A program made the translations under genes and the position numbers. DNA of 64,000 nt, taken from assembly GCF_022180385.2 (NCBI RefSeq), contig NZ_BQME02000002.1, forward strand, positions 868,001-932,000. The letters are read 5' to 3'. The notes under the pieces are model-generated. The model worked only from the letters and a program-made list of their open reading frames with translations. It had not been told where the DNA came from and did no database searches. Each line of letters begins with the position of its first letter. The stretch's first letter is position 1. Origin of the DNA: Paenibacillus sp. L3-i20. GTDB lineage: Bacteria > Bacillota > Bacilli > Paenibacillales > Paenibacillaceae. Positions 9,799 through 18,905 of this stretch are shown here, in pieces.

Positions 9799-10244
9799 AT
9801 GGACAAGCATACGCTATTTTCTTCATTTGGTAAATGGCTAGCGCCAATTTGTACGAAAACGTTCATAGATCGCGTGGCGAATAGCGGCCAAGATAAGTAC
9901 GTGAAGAAGCTCATAACATTAGCAAACTTTAAGTTAATCCTACACGCTGAACTACAGGGACGTGATGGGCGTCGTGATATAGCTGACAATGTGCTATGTG
10001 CAGACGTTCAGAAAGAGCGCTTGGGCTCACATCAATCTCTGCCGAATACACAATCAAGTCGACCCTGCACATCTCGACGTTGTTCCTGACAAAGTTACAA
10101 GAAACGGGAGTAAAACATCGCTTATTGCAAATCTATCGATGGCTAAAAGTGTTTATGTGGGAGACCTGTGATGTTTGGCTTGCACAAATGAACCGAAAGC
10201 CAAGCCGAACATCCGCTGGGCGGAAAAAGAAAGAGATTCCTTGA
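9799..10244 (+). pseudogene. IS4-family transposase remnant, frameshifted
   Basis: The start (MDKHTLFSSFGKWLAPI, then DKYVKKLITL, LHAELQGRDGRRDIADNVL) matches the N-terminus of IS4-type DDE transposases. After about 70 codons the homology jumps frame (LGLTSISAEY, then LHISTLFLTKL) and ends without the catalytic domain. Both frameshift and truncation are visible, so it is inactive. Confidence 0.6.
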
Positions 10245-10719
10245 GTAAAAAGAAACTGTCGCTAACGTACATTTATACATATAACTACCCAATGGACAGA
10301 GTTACGTTTAAGTGGTGTTTAACCTTTTGGTTTTTTGAAATATAAATTATTGTCTAACTTTTCAAACTTTTTGTTTTGTAGGTTTATGCAACACTAGTGA
10401 TTTTCGATACATATTCTTGGCAATGTGCAATGTCAAGAATATGAACCGAATGCCGAAAATGGTCAGAATTTTTCACAAAAAAACCACCCTGAAGGGAATG
10501 AGATATATCTTTCACCTCACCTTCAAGAAACTCTTTATATTAAATGCTCTGGTAAAACAATGATATTTATTATACGCCTTTTTTGTTAACAGTGCAGTTA
10601 TATGATTTATTGTTGGAACATAGTACCCTTTTTTAATTTATGGATTGCAGTTTAGAAGGATTTTCCTCCATTGTTGTCGAATTTCGTAGAACAAGTCTAT
10701 GAATGGAGGAAAGCTAGCT
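10245..10719. other. Intergenic stretch with a dispersed-repeat copy
   Basis: No gene is visible. It contains one copy of the IS21-like end repeat at about 10405-10470 and the promoter region of the SpoIIP-like gene. Confidence 0.4.
10405..10470. repeat. IS21-like end repeat, partial copy
   Basis: The segment CATATTCTTGGCAATGTG, then TGTCAAGAATATG and ATGCCGAAAAT, closely matches the right part of the repeats at 28.9 and 40.6 kb. The ACCGCG hairpin and TGTCGG tip are missing here. Confidence 0.6.
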
Positions 10720-11979
10720 TTGAAACTAAGAAATCAATTATTGGGTGTAACCGTCATTTTTGCTTTATTATCCAGTGGATCGGATGCTGCATATGCATCT
10801 ATTCAGAGTTTATCGAAAGGGAAGACGCTGAGCGGGGGAGCTGAACAATACGCGCAGATTGCATCTGCTCAAAATAAAGTAACCGTTGCAAATATTGTGG
10901 CTGTTACTAATTTACGCAACGGACCAGGGCTGGATTATGACGTTGTCGCCAAAGCGAAGGCAGGCGAATCCTACCCTATTATTGGCACCGAAGGAGAATG
11001 GTATAAAGTATCTCTTTCAGACGGCGGCGCGGCTTATGTTGCAAATTGGGTAGTGGAAACCGTACCGAGTGACAGCAATCAATCTTCTACGAATAATGGA
11101 CAAAAACCAGATAAAGATGAACAGACCAGCGGTTCCAAAGATAAGGAAGAAATAGTAAACATAGTGGGCACCACCAATTTGCGCAAAGGGCCGGGGTTAG
11201 ATTATGAGATTGTTACCAAAGCAAGGGCGGGCGAAACGTTTTCTGTCTTAGAATTACAAGACAATTGGTATCAAGTTTCGCTGCCTAGCGGAGGAACCGC
11301 TTACGTTGCCAAGTGGGTGGTGAATACAGGAGTTGTCAATAAAAGCGACAGTAAAGTGTATATCTACCATACGCATAATCGGGAGTCTTGGAAAAATGTT
11401 TCAAGCAGTACGAAGGGGACTTCCTTCGATGATCCGAAAGTGAACATTACACTTGTAGGCAAGCAGCTGGCGGAGAGTCTGCAGAAAAAGGGGATATCTT
11501 CAATTGTTGAAGAAACCGATTTTACTAAAAAGCTGAATGAACAGAAATTAAGCTACTCGAAGGCCTATGCCGAATCGAGGAAAGCAGTAGACAAGGCAAT
11601 GAAGTCCCATGCTTCCTTGACCTATTTTTTCGATATTCATCGGGATGCGGATATTCCGCGTAACAAAACAACGGTTGTTATTAATGGGAAATCGTATGCT
11701 CGCATTATGTTCGTCATTGGGGACGCAAATCCTTTTCATAAGGAAAACAAAAAGTTTGCCGAAGCGTTGAACACACTTTTGAACAAAAAGTATCCGGGCA
11801 TATCTAGAGGCATATTGCTAAAAAGTGCTCATCAAGGGAATGCTGAATACAACCAGTCTGTCTCTAACGGAAGCCTGTTGCTCGAGTTTGGGGGAGTAAA
11901 CAACACGCTGCAAGAGAATCTCGATACAGCTGAAGCTTTCGCAGACGTATTTGCGGAATATTATAAATCAATGAAGTGA
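10720..11979 (+). CDS. Secreted SH3b-SH3b-SpoIIP-type cell-wall hydrolase
   Basis: The 419-aa protein has a signal peptide, two bacterial SH3 domains (about 45-105 and 140-205, each with TNLR-x-GPGLDY and a YVA-x-WVV end) and a C-terminal SpoIIP domain (~212-419). SpoIIP is a peptidoglycan amidase/endopeptidase acting in engulfment during sporulation. Candidate metal or catalytic residues are seen in YHTHNRES, DIHRDA and EFGG. I start at TTG 10720, seven bases after GGAGGAAA; ATG 10699 lies before that site. It differs from canonical SpoIIP by the SH3b pair, so a role in vegetative or spore wall lysis is possible. Confidence 0.8.
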   Translation: MKLRNQLLGVTVIFALLSSGSDAAYASIQSLSKGKTLSGGAEQYAQIASAQNKVTVANIVAVTNLRNGPGLDYDVVAKAKAGESYPIIGTEGEWYKVSLSDGGAAYVANWVVETVPSDSNQSSTNNGQKPDKDEQTSGSKDKEEIVNIVGTTNLRKGPGLDYEIVTKARAGETFSVLELQDNWYQVSLPSGGTAYVAKWVVNTGVVNKSDSKVYIYHTHNRESWKNVSSSTKGTSFDDPKVNITLVGKQLAESLQKKGISSIVEETDFTKKLNEQKLSYSKAYAESRKAVDKAMKSHASLTYFFDIHRDADIPRNKTTVVINGKSYARIMFVIGDANPFHKENKKFAEALNTLLNKKYPGISRGILLKSAHQGNAEYNQSVSNGSLLLEFGGVNNTLQENLDTAEAFADVFAEYYKSMK

Positions 11980-12033
11980 ATGATCTACTATTCATTATCA
12001 TCATAACGAACAATGTAAAAATCAGGTGAAATG

Positions 12034-12100
12034 CACCCCCTAGAATAGATATTGGAAAAACCTCTGGTTAAATCCGATGTAATTCTAGGGGGTGTATTTT
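12034..12100 (+). terminator. Long-loop terminator
   Basis: The 13-bp arms CACCCCCTAGAAT (12034-12046) and ATTCTAGGGGGTG (12082-12094) enclose a 35-nt loop and are followed by ATTTTTA. Confidence 0.55.
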
Positions 12101-12195
12101 TATGCCAGTAAAGAAAGTTTAGATGTAGGGATGGACTCGATGAAGTTTCGTGTAGATAATAGAGGAGCTGTAACGGATCTAGAATACAAACACTT

Positions 12196-12236
12196 TATTC
12201 TTGTCATTTATAGGTACACATTCTTGTCATCCGACA
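12196..12236. repeat. IS21-like terminal repeat (right-hand orientation)
   Basis: Two spaced copies of ATTCTTGTCAT end in ATCCGACA at 12236. This is the inverse of the TGTCGGATGACAAGAA tip at 28863 and 40559 and parallels the copy at 44443-44458. Confidence 0.6.
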
Positions 12237-12544
12237 ATATATGAATGATCAGTATGCCAGGGATTTAAAACGACTCATTTACATATGTACAAAATACACG
12301 GTAGCTGCTCCTTGTTTTCGTTAAGTTAATGGGCAGATTAATGATATAAGCCTCTTAGGATTAGTATGCTTAAGTAATAGAAGTATTCTGATGAATACTC
12401 TAATGCAAATAAATGCAAATTCCACTTCAGTTAATCTATTTTTTATACAAGTTTTTAATAGTATATTGAGGGAAATAAAAAGTGATTTGGGAGTTTAAAA
12501 CAGATGTTGTTCCGTAGTTAGTTTTATGAAAGGAAGGTATAGGA

Positions 12545-12949
12545 GTGAGTATTTATTACGCTTCAAGCAAAGAGGATATCACTAAGGATGCACTCCAAGA
12601 GTTATTTCTTTCGGTAGAATGGGAGTCTGGCAAGTATCCAAACGAGCTTTTACAAGCAATCGTAGGGTCTCATTCAATTGTTACCGCTTGGGAAGCAGGA
12701 AAGCTTGTCGGTTTAATAAATGCTTTGTCTGATGGTGTTTTAACGGTGTATTTTCATTATATGCTTATTAATCCGAGTTATCAGAGTATAGGTATAGGTA
12801 AGGAAATGATGAATATAATGCTTGATAGATATAAAGGGTGTAAAACAAAAGTATTAATTTCTTATCCTCATGCAGTGGATTTCTATAATAAATTTGGGTT
12901 TAATACAGAGGATGGAGCTACACCAATGTTTATCTCAGAGTTGATATGA
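12545..12949 (+). CDS. GNAT N-acetyltransferase
   Basis: This compact 134-aa GNAT has the acetyl-CoA loop QSIGIGKEM near residue 80 and the usual C-terminal FYNKFGF strand-helix. The GTG start at 12545 follows GGAAGGTATAGGA. It is a short member of the family, similar in size to YjdJ/YhbS-type acetyltransferases. The substrate is unknown and it has no linked partner. Confidence 0.75.
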   Translation: MSIYYASSKEDITKDALQELFLSVEWESGKYPNELLQAIVGSHSIVTAWEAGKLVGLINALSDGVLTVYFHYMLINPSYQSIGIGKEMMNIMLDRYKGCKTKVLISYPHAVDFYNKFGFNTEDGATPMFISELI

Positions 12950-13481
12950 CTTAACTAACGGGACAGGAAAGTTGAATCATGATATAGATGAAGCCAATCA
13001 ACCGATTAGCTACCGTTTTCATTGAAGCAACAGGAAGAATCCGATAATGGATCATCACTGAAAGGTAAAGTGCAGGCTCTTCACGAATTAAGAAATATTT
13101 CATTTTGTCAGTATTTTGTCAGTATCTATTTCCCGTAAATTCTCGTTATATATTTTTGAATGTGAAAAACCACAAAATAGCATATTCGAATATACCGAAT
13201 TTTTTTTATAACATACTCATTCATTCTTCTATTCATCATTTTACGACAAATGATTTCGAACGAAGATATCACTTAAATAGAGTAAGTCATTAAAACTTGT
13301 GTCTACTATATTGAGAATGCTCCAACTTTCATGCTTTGTGGTGCATTAGAGAGGATGCATAGATAGATAACGGGCAGGATAACCTGGAAAAGAAAGACCT
13401 CACTTAGTGAAAGTTTTTTGGAATATTATTTTAATTTAAACATAGTTTAAGAGAGTAAATCTATTAAAAAGGGATGATTTT
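12950..13481. other. Intergenic stretch upstream of toxin-like gene
   Basis: No gene can be supported in these 532 AT-rich bases, which presumably hold the promoter of the ricin-lectin protein. A 62-codon frame at 13105-13293 has no ribosome binding site and no recognisable domain. Confidence 0.35.
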
Positions 13482-14537
13482 GTGAAACCTAATCAAAATC
13501 AATTTTATAAGGTTGTCAACAAAAAAAAGGGACTTGTACAGGATTACGGATATTCGGAAGACGGAAAGGAAGTAACTTTGTATCCGTGGCATGGCGGGGA
13601 TAATCAACGATGGATGTTCATAGCGCTTAATAATAATTATTATGCGATTGTCAACAAGAAAAAGGGCCTTGTAGTGGATTACGGATATTCGGAAGGCGGA
13701 AAGGAAATAACTTTGTATCCATGGCATGGCGGGGATAATCAACAATGGTTCTTGCATGATTTGGAAGGTGGTTACAAAAAAGTTACCAACAAAAAAAAGG
13801 GACTTGTACAGGATTACGGATATTCGGAAGGCGGAAAGGAAATAACTTTGTATCCATGGCATGGCGGGGATAATCAACGATGGCTTCTTGAAGCTGTAGA
13901 AAGCTTCAACCTTCCTTCTGTTCCAACGTATCCTGTACCGGCTGTACCGCAATATGGGAATATAAATGATGTACTACCAGAGTTTACCGAAAAGGTTACA
14001 ACTCAATTTACGCTAGCACCATTTATTGCGGTTGACGATCCTTATTATAGTGATGGGCAACAACAAATAAAAACTAATTCCTTTTATTTATACATAAGAA
14101 AACAATACTGGAAGCGAGTGTCATCGCATACACTTGCTCCGAATGAAACACACAAATATATACAAACCACAGGTATGACACAGGAAGATCAAAATATAGT
14201 GTCAAAAACGGTTGGTCATACGATAGGTGTAGACGTAGGATTTCAATTTGGAAAGGCAGAAAAGAGCCATTCTTCTGCTAGTCTGTCTTATCAATATACA
14301 ACGCAATTAGCAACACATGAAAGTCACACAACGACACAATTGACAGAAGAAACAAAAGAATTGTCAATTGTCAACACAAGCCCCAATATTGTCGCATGGA
14401 CTAAATATGTATTGGTTTCAGAATATAGTTTACAGCGTACAGATGGTACACTCGTAAGGGAACCATGGACAGTAACAGATCCAAATACCACTAGATCCAG
14501 TTATTACCCACCAACAGCAAGTCTTTTGGATAATTAG
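13482..14537 (+). CDS. Ricin-type lectin fused to toxin-like beta domain
   Basis: The 351-aa protein has three nearly identical ~45-residue repeats at 9-44, 54-89 and 98-133, each ending PWHGGDNQ(R/Q)W. This QxW hallmark marks a ricin B-type beta-trefoil, a sugar-binding module. After a proline-rich linker (~145-160), residues ~170-351 form a beta-rich domain with a Ser/Thr-rich amphipathic stretch (SASLSYQYTTQLATHESH), as in beta-pore-forming insecticidal toxins. No signal peptide is seen, as is usual for crystal toxins. GTG start with AAGGGATGA upstream. A 44-bp palindrome follows. Toxin function is inferred from architecture only. Confidence 0.65.
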   Translation: MKPNQNQFYKVVNKKKGLVQDYGYSEDGKEVTLYPWHGGDNQRWMFIALNNNYYAIVNKKKGLVVDYGYSEGGKEITLYPWHGGDNQQWFLHDLEGGYKKVTNKKKGLVQDYGYSEGGKEITLYPWHGGDNQRWLLEAVESFNLPSVPTYPVPAVPQYGNINDVLPEFTEKVTTQFTLAPFIAVDDPYYSDGQQQIKTNSFYLYIRKQYWKRVSSHTLAPNETHKYIQTTGMTQEDQNIVSKTVGHTIGVDVGFQFGKAEKSHSSASLSYQYTTQLATHESHTTTQLTEETKELSIVNTSPNIVAWTKYVLVSEYSLQRTDGTLVREPWTVTDPNTTRSSYYPPTASLLDN

Positions 14538-14593
14538 AACATGCAAAGAGAACATATAATTTTCAAGTACTGAACTTAGAAAAACTTTGGGAA

Positions 14594-14637
14594 AAAGGGT
14601 TCCACATATTAGTCATGACTAATATGTGGAACCCTTT
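14594..14637. terminator. 44-bp perfect palindrome, likely terminator
   Basis: The arms AAAGGGTTCCACATATTAGT and its complement meet at CATG. It lies 57 bp after the toxin-like gene, with a short T tract beyond. Confidence 0.65.
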
Positions 14638-15074
14638 ATTATATCTGACTTTCATAAATTCAGGTCTTGATAAGCTGAGTAAATACAGTTGTAAACTGAT
14701 TGACCATATTCGGAGACCCTGTTCAGTGCGATCGGTACGACGGAGACGGTTGGTTTTCACCTACACTATCAAAGGAAAGAAAATCATTAATTGCGGATCT
14801 TGCCATCAGAAGAGAACGACCGTTTTTTTTATCAACTGATCCAGCGGCAGATCCCAGTAAAACAAGTAAGAATGGATGTACTGAAAGATATTAGACCAGA
14901 ACTTTTCCAGAAGAGGATGAAGTTTGAACAGCCACTTTATTTAATATCCACGTCTTTGGGTATAGAGTTTGAGTTTATAATTAAAACTTCAAAATTGAAG
15001 TGTTGACTCTTGAACAACTCCATAGTTTATTCTTGATTTCAGATAGACAACATCAATTCAAGGTGGTTAGGACA
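14638..15074. other. Decayed coding region, unidentified
   Basis: Short overlapping frames (FGDPVQCDRYDGDGWFSP, IADLAIRRERPFFLS, then VRMDVLKDIRPELFQK, LISTSLGIEFEF) read like one gene broken by frameshifts. I cannot name the family. Confidence 0.3.
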
Positions 15075-16421
15075 ATGGTGAAGAGTCATTACGATATTAT
15101 AATTATTGGTGCAGGTGCAGGTGGGTTAAATGCTGCCCTAAAAGCAGTGGAGTTAGGAAAGCAGGTCTTGCTTGTTGAGAAATTTAAGCCAGGTGGGGAG
15201 TGTACTTGGGCAGGATGTATTCCAAGTAAGGCATTAATTCAAATCGCCGATGAAATTCATACAGCTAAAAAATATGGGAATATTGCTATTCCATCAAATG
15301 TTTTGAATGAAGTTAGAAGGCTTACAGAAGAAGCTCATCAAGGAGAAACTGTTGAAATACTCGTTGGAGAGGGAATTGAGTATTTGAATGGAACTGCAAG
15401 ATTTGAGGATGCTAATACCATTCATGTTAATAATGTCTCAATAAGTGCAGATTATTTTGTCATAAGTACTGGTTCTTCTGCATTTGTACCACAAATCAAA
15501 GGTTTGGATGGCATAAACTACTTGACGAATGAGAATGTGTTTACATTAACAGAGTTGCCTAAAAGTCTGATTGTTGTTGGAGCAGGTGCAATAGGAGTTG
15601 AGTTAAGTCAAGCTTTTAGCCGTCTAGGTGTACAGGTCAAACTCGTAGAACGAGCTGAACATATCTTGATTAAAGAAGACTCAGAGTTGTCTCATCGACT
15701 TGAGAACATTTTAGTATCGGAAGGAGTAGAGGTATATACAGGCTTTAATGCCGAAGAGGCATGCGAAAAGGAATTGGGAGTTTCGTTGAGCATAGCTAAA
15801 GATGGTCATAAAGAAGTGTTGCAAGCGGAAAAAATTCTGTTTGCACTTGGTCGTAAACCGAATATAAATAGTTTGAATTTGGATGATATTGGCGTAGTGT
15901 ATACAGCCAAAGGAGTTCAAGTAAACGAGCACATGCAAACGAATATCCCTCATATTTATGCTGTTGGTGATTTGGTAGGCCCCTACATGTTCTCTCATAT
16001 GGGAGCGATCCAAGGAAAACTTGCTGTTAGTAACGCATTTAATGATAATAAAGATAAAATGTCTGATGAATATGCATGGTGCACTTTTACACATCCGGAA
16101 CTAGCAAGAACAGGTCTTACTGAAGAAGAGGCACGTGAAAAATATGGAGAAAGGATTAAAGTATTTACAAGAGGTTACAAGGAAGTTGATCGTGCAGTCG
16201 TTGATGGGAAAACGAATGGTTTTGCAAAAGTCATCTGTGATCTTGAAGGCTATGTTCTCGGTGCAAGTATCTTAGGTGAGCGAGCTTGCGAAATGTTAGG
16301 AGAAGTACAATTGATAAAAACACTGCATTTACCTTTCTCTGTCTTAAAGGATAGTATTCACCCCTATCCTTCATACAGCGAACTGTTGTTAGGCTTAAGC
16401 AAAGACGCTTCTTTAGCTTAA
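15075..16421 (+). CDS. Pyridine nucleotide-disulfide oxidoreductase (dihydrolipoyl dehydrogenase-like)
   Basis: The 448-aa flavoprotein has the FAD dinucleotide motif IIIGAGAGGLNAA at the N-terminus, the redox-active disulfide in GGECTWAGCIPSK (C-x4-C), a second NAD(P) motif VVGAGAIGVEL near residue 170, an FAD-closing YAVGDLVG and the C-terminal catalytic HPYPSYSE. It matches class I disulfide reductases (lipoamide dehydrogenase, mercuric reductase, glutathione reductase group). No lipoyl complex genes are near, so the disulfide substrate is unknown. I start at ATG 15075 after AAGGTGGTTAGGA; 25 upstream codons are excluded. Confidence 0.8.
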   Translation: MVKSHYDIIIIGAGAGGLNAALKAVELGKQVLLVEKFKPGGECTWAGCIPSKALIQIADEIHTAKKYGNIAIPSNVLNEVRRLTEEAHQGETVEILVGEGIEYLNGTARFEDANTIHVNNVSISADYFVISTGSSAFVPQIKGLDGINYLTNENVFTLTELPKSLIVVGAGAIGVELSQAFSRLGVQVKLVERAEHILIKEDSELSHRLENILVSEGVEVYTGFNAEEACEKELGVSLSIAKDGHKEVLQAEKILFALGRKPNINSLNLDDIGVVYTAKGVQVNEHMQTNIPHIYAVGDLVGPYMFSHMGAIQGKLAVSNAFNDNKDKMSDEYAWCTFTHPELARTGLTEEEAREKYGERIKVFTRGYKEVDRAVVDGKTNGFAKVICDLEGYVLGASILGERACEMLGEVQLIKTLHLPFSVLKDSIHPYPSYSELLLGLSKDASLA

Positions 16422-16422
16422 C

Positions 16423-16460
16423 AATAAATCAGCCAGAATATTTCTGGCTGATTTATTATT
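16423..16460 (+). terminator. Rho-independent terminator
   Basis: A 16-bp inverted repeat (16423-16438 / 16442-16457, core CAGCCAGAA) is followed by T-rich sequence, just after the flavoprotein stop. Confidence 0.75.
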
Positions 16461-16591
16461 TTAGACCATGAAAAGATGAAGGGTTTGTCACAAGAGAGTA
16501 CTAGTATTTGAGAGTATTACCCTGTGTGGCAAGATTGAAGATGAGTTTAGCACTATGACGGTCTACTATACACATCAAGGAGGGAATGAAG

Positions 16592-17398
16592 ATGTCTGAT
16601 CAATATTTTAAAACAGGCGATATAGCCAAATTTCATAATATTAGTACAGATACGGTGCGTTTATATGACAAGGAGGATCTCGTGAAACCATCTCTTGTCC
16701 GTGAAAACAAGTACAGATACTATACTTTGCAAGAAGTGATGAATCTCGGACATGTGACTATGCTCCGAGAACTAGACCTTCCCATTAGTTCGATCAAAGA
16801 ACGGTTGAATTTCAATAACATTAATGATGTGTCGGCCTTTCATCATATTCAGGTGGACAATCTATCAGAAGAAATTAAACAATTAGAAAAAAAAATAGAA
16901 TATCTCCAAGTTTTCAATGAGAAACTGAATTCTTTCTTAGATGCCCCTAATGAGATAAAGCTGATTGAGAATTCTTCCTTATTCATTTGTAGAGGGATGG
17001 AATTCGCATGGGGCAAAAATACTGTAAACTTGAGTTCGTCCTACGAAAATGAAGGAGTGGACGACTTATTTTGGACTCGAACATCATTGATCAGCCGATA
17101 TTATCGTAAGCAGCTAGATCAATCTACAGAGACTAAAATGTATTGTTCAAATATTATTAGCAGTGAATGTGATGCGGCCGAAGATATAAATTTTAAACGT
17201 GCCTTGCGTTTTAACTATGTAGGAAATCCATTTGAAGACACTGACTATATGCAAAACATCGATGAACAAATCAAGGGTTACTGTAAAGAGCATAAACTTA
17301 CACTATCCGAAGAAAAATATGAGGTTTTTCTCATTTGTTTGTCAGATGAGAAAAAATCTGAAAATTATTATATTCATGTGATATACCCGTTAATTTAG
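16592..17398 (+). CDS. MerR family transcription regulator
   Basis: This 268-aa protein has a MerR winged helix at residues ~5-72 (FKTGDIAKFHNISTDTVRLYDKE, then YRYYTLQEV), a coiled coil at ~90-120 and a ~150-residue C-terminal effector-binding-like domain. This layout is typical of BmrR/TipA-type regulators that sense small hydrophobic compounds. The target gene is not evident; the upstream flavoprotein gene ends at a terminator. ATG 16592 has AAGGAGGG eight bases upstream, better spaced than ATG 16586. Confidence 0.8.
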   Translation: MSDQYFKTGDIAKFHNISTDTVRLYDKEDLVKPSLVRENKYRYYTLQEVMNLGHVTMLRELDLPISSIKERLNFNNINDVSAFHHIQVDNLSEEIKQLEKKIEYLQVFNEKLNSFLDAPNEIKLIENSSLFICRGMEFAWGKNTVNLSSSYENEGVDDLFWTRTSLISRYYRKQLDQSTETKMYCSNIISSECDAAEDINFKRALRFNYVGNPFEDTDYMQNIDEQIKGYCKEHKLTLSEEKYEVFLICLSDEKKSENYYIHVIYPLI

Positions 17399-17496
17399 AG
17401 CGGAGTGACGGTTGTCTCCAATTAGGTAATTATATAAGAGCAACTATTCGCATTAAAAGATTAAGCTAATACTCGACGTCAGAGAGGAGGTGCATT

Positions 17497-18165
17497 TTGT
17501 ATACAATACAGGCAGGATCGTTCGTTCTGAACGGGCAAATACTGCTCATTTTTCTCTTCGGTTTAACAGGATGGGCTTCTCTTCGACTATACTTGCGTGG
17601 TCAATCGAATGCCGAGCGTATTGGTGCAATCGCTACGAATGCTTTTCTGATATGGTTTGTGGTCTGGAAAGGTAGTCTCATATTGTGGGACCCTGTGGCA
17701 ACTTGGGAACAGCCAATTTCGTTGCTTTATTATGATGGAGGAGAGAAAGGCATATGGATGGCCTTCATAGCTGTAATCGCATATGTGGTTTGGTCTACCC
17801 GTAAGGCCGATTTTGCGCCAGCTGTTGTAGCAGCCGCAGCTTCAGTCTATATACTTGGCGGTTTTATGGCTTATCATATTGCGTTAGCCTTGTTGGATTC
17901 CGAAAATAAGTTCTTTCATGCTGGCAGTGCGGTGCTCTCGATAGGAATGTTGTTGGCCTTTTATATGACCGATAAGCCTGTCGGATGGAGAAAGCTTGTC
18001 GTGCGTTGGTTTTGGGTGATGCTCGGCTGGACGGGTATTTGGTTCCTGTATCCTTCTAGGGACTTGATCTTGTTATCGTTCAGCAAGCAGCAGATAGTAG
18101 GTATGGTATTGGGAACGGTATTGTTTGTTATTGAACGCAGACTCGAAAGGAGAAATGGATCATGA
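17497..18165 (+). CDS. Multi-pass membrane protein of the ccdA-resA operon
   Basis: The 222-aa protein is almost wholly hydrophobic with about six membrane segments and no motif I can name. The TTG start at 17497 lies six bases after GGAGG. Its stop overlaps the ATG of ccdA (ATGA), so the two are translationally coupled and likely act together in thiol-redox or cytochrome c maturation at the membrane. It resembles uncharacterised membrane proteins linked to thioredoxin-like genes in Bacillales; function is inferred from neighbours only. Confidence 0.6.
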   Translation: MYTIQAGSFVLNGQILLIFLFGLTGWASLRLYLRGQSNAERIGAIATNAFLIWFVVWKGSLILWDPVATWEQPISLLYYDGGEKGIWMAFIAVIAYVVWSTRKADFAPAVVAAAASVYILGGFMAYHIALALLDSENKFFHAGSAVLSIGMLLAFYMTDKPVGWRKLVVRWFWVMLGWTGIWFLYPSRDLILLSFSKQQIVGMVLGTVLFVIERRLERRNGS

Positions 18166-18887
18166 ATACCGTCACGTTGCTAATCGCCGTTGCGGCGGGA
18201 GCACTTTCGTTTCTCTCGCCCTGTGTTTTTCCGCTTGTTCCCGCATATGTATCTCATCTGACGGGTGCTTCAATTATGAACGGCAAGATCGAAGTTGAGC
18301 GTAAGCTGCTTGTGATGCGGTCGATAAGTTTTATAGTCGGATTCAGCCTTGTCTTTATCGCGATGGGGGCTTCCGCTACAATGGTCGGTAGTTTGCTTGC
18401 AGAGTACCGGGATTTGGTACAAATGGTGAGCGGATTTCTCATCATCGTATTCGGAATGCAGATGATGGGGTGGTTAAACCTTCGGTGGTTAATGTCGAAT
18501 AAAACCTGGGACGCAGCTAACGTGTCCACTAACAGCGGTATGACGAAGTCTTTCCTGACGGGTTTAGCTTTCGGTTCGGGCTGGACGCCGTGTGTCGGAT
18601 TGGCGCTGTCTTCGATCTTGCTGATGGCCAGCACTGCTGATACCATGTGGAGCGGCATCTTATTGTTAGCGCTCTATTCGTTAGGGTTGGGGATACCGTT
18701 CTTGTTGATCGCGGTTTTATTAACAGTTTCTACCGGCATCATCAGTAAAATGAATCGTTATGTTCCATTATTATCAACGATTAACGGGCTGATCTTTATT
18801 ACCTTGGGCCTGCTACTCTTTACTGGCCAGATGCAAAAAATAGGAGCATGTCTGGCTAGATACGCACTTTTCGATATTTCGCTTTAA
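18162..18887 (+). CDS. ccdA: CcdA-type thiol-disulfide electron transporter
   Basis: This 241-aa membrane protein of the CcdA/DsbD-beta family moves reducing equivalents from cytoplasmic thioredoxin across the membrane. The two reactive cysteines sit in SPCVFPLVPAY (helix 1) and GWTPCVGLALS (helix 4), in the typical symmetric arrangement. About six membrane helices fit the family length. It overlaps the upstream gene by 4 bp and is followed 18 bp later by a ResA/TlpA-type thioredoxin, its expected electron acceptor. Confidence 0.9.
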   Translation: MNTVTLLIAVAAGALSFLSPCVFPLVPAYVSHLTGASIMNGKIEVERKLLVMRSISFIVGFSLVFIAMGASATMVGSLLAEYRDLVQMVSGFLIIVFGMQMMGWLNLRWLMSNKTWDAANVSTNSGMTKSFLTGLAFGSGWTPCVGLALSSILLMASTADTMWSGILLLALYSLGLGIPFLLIAVLLTVSTGIISKMNRYVPLLSTINGLIFITLGLLLFTGQMQKIGACLARYALFDISL

Positions 18888-18905
18888 GTACAGGGGGAAG
18901 AGAAC

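Larger units (their letters stand above)
11980..12544. other. Intergenic stretch: terminator and IS end
   Basis: No gene is visible. A hairpin (12034-12094) and an IS21-like end (12196-12236) lie here. The short ATG-led frame at 12102 is full of stops. Confidence 0.4.

Noticed and set aside
13105..13293. 62-codon rightward open frame
   Set aside because: No ribosome binding site, AT-driven composition and no recognisable motif.
13497..13885. Regularly spaced near-identical repeats that could suggest a CRISPR-like array
   Set aside because: They are in-frame protein repeats of the lectin domain with ~135-bp period, not repeat-spacer units.
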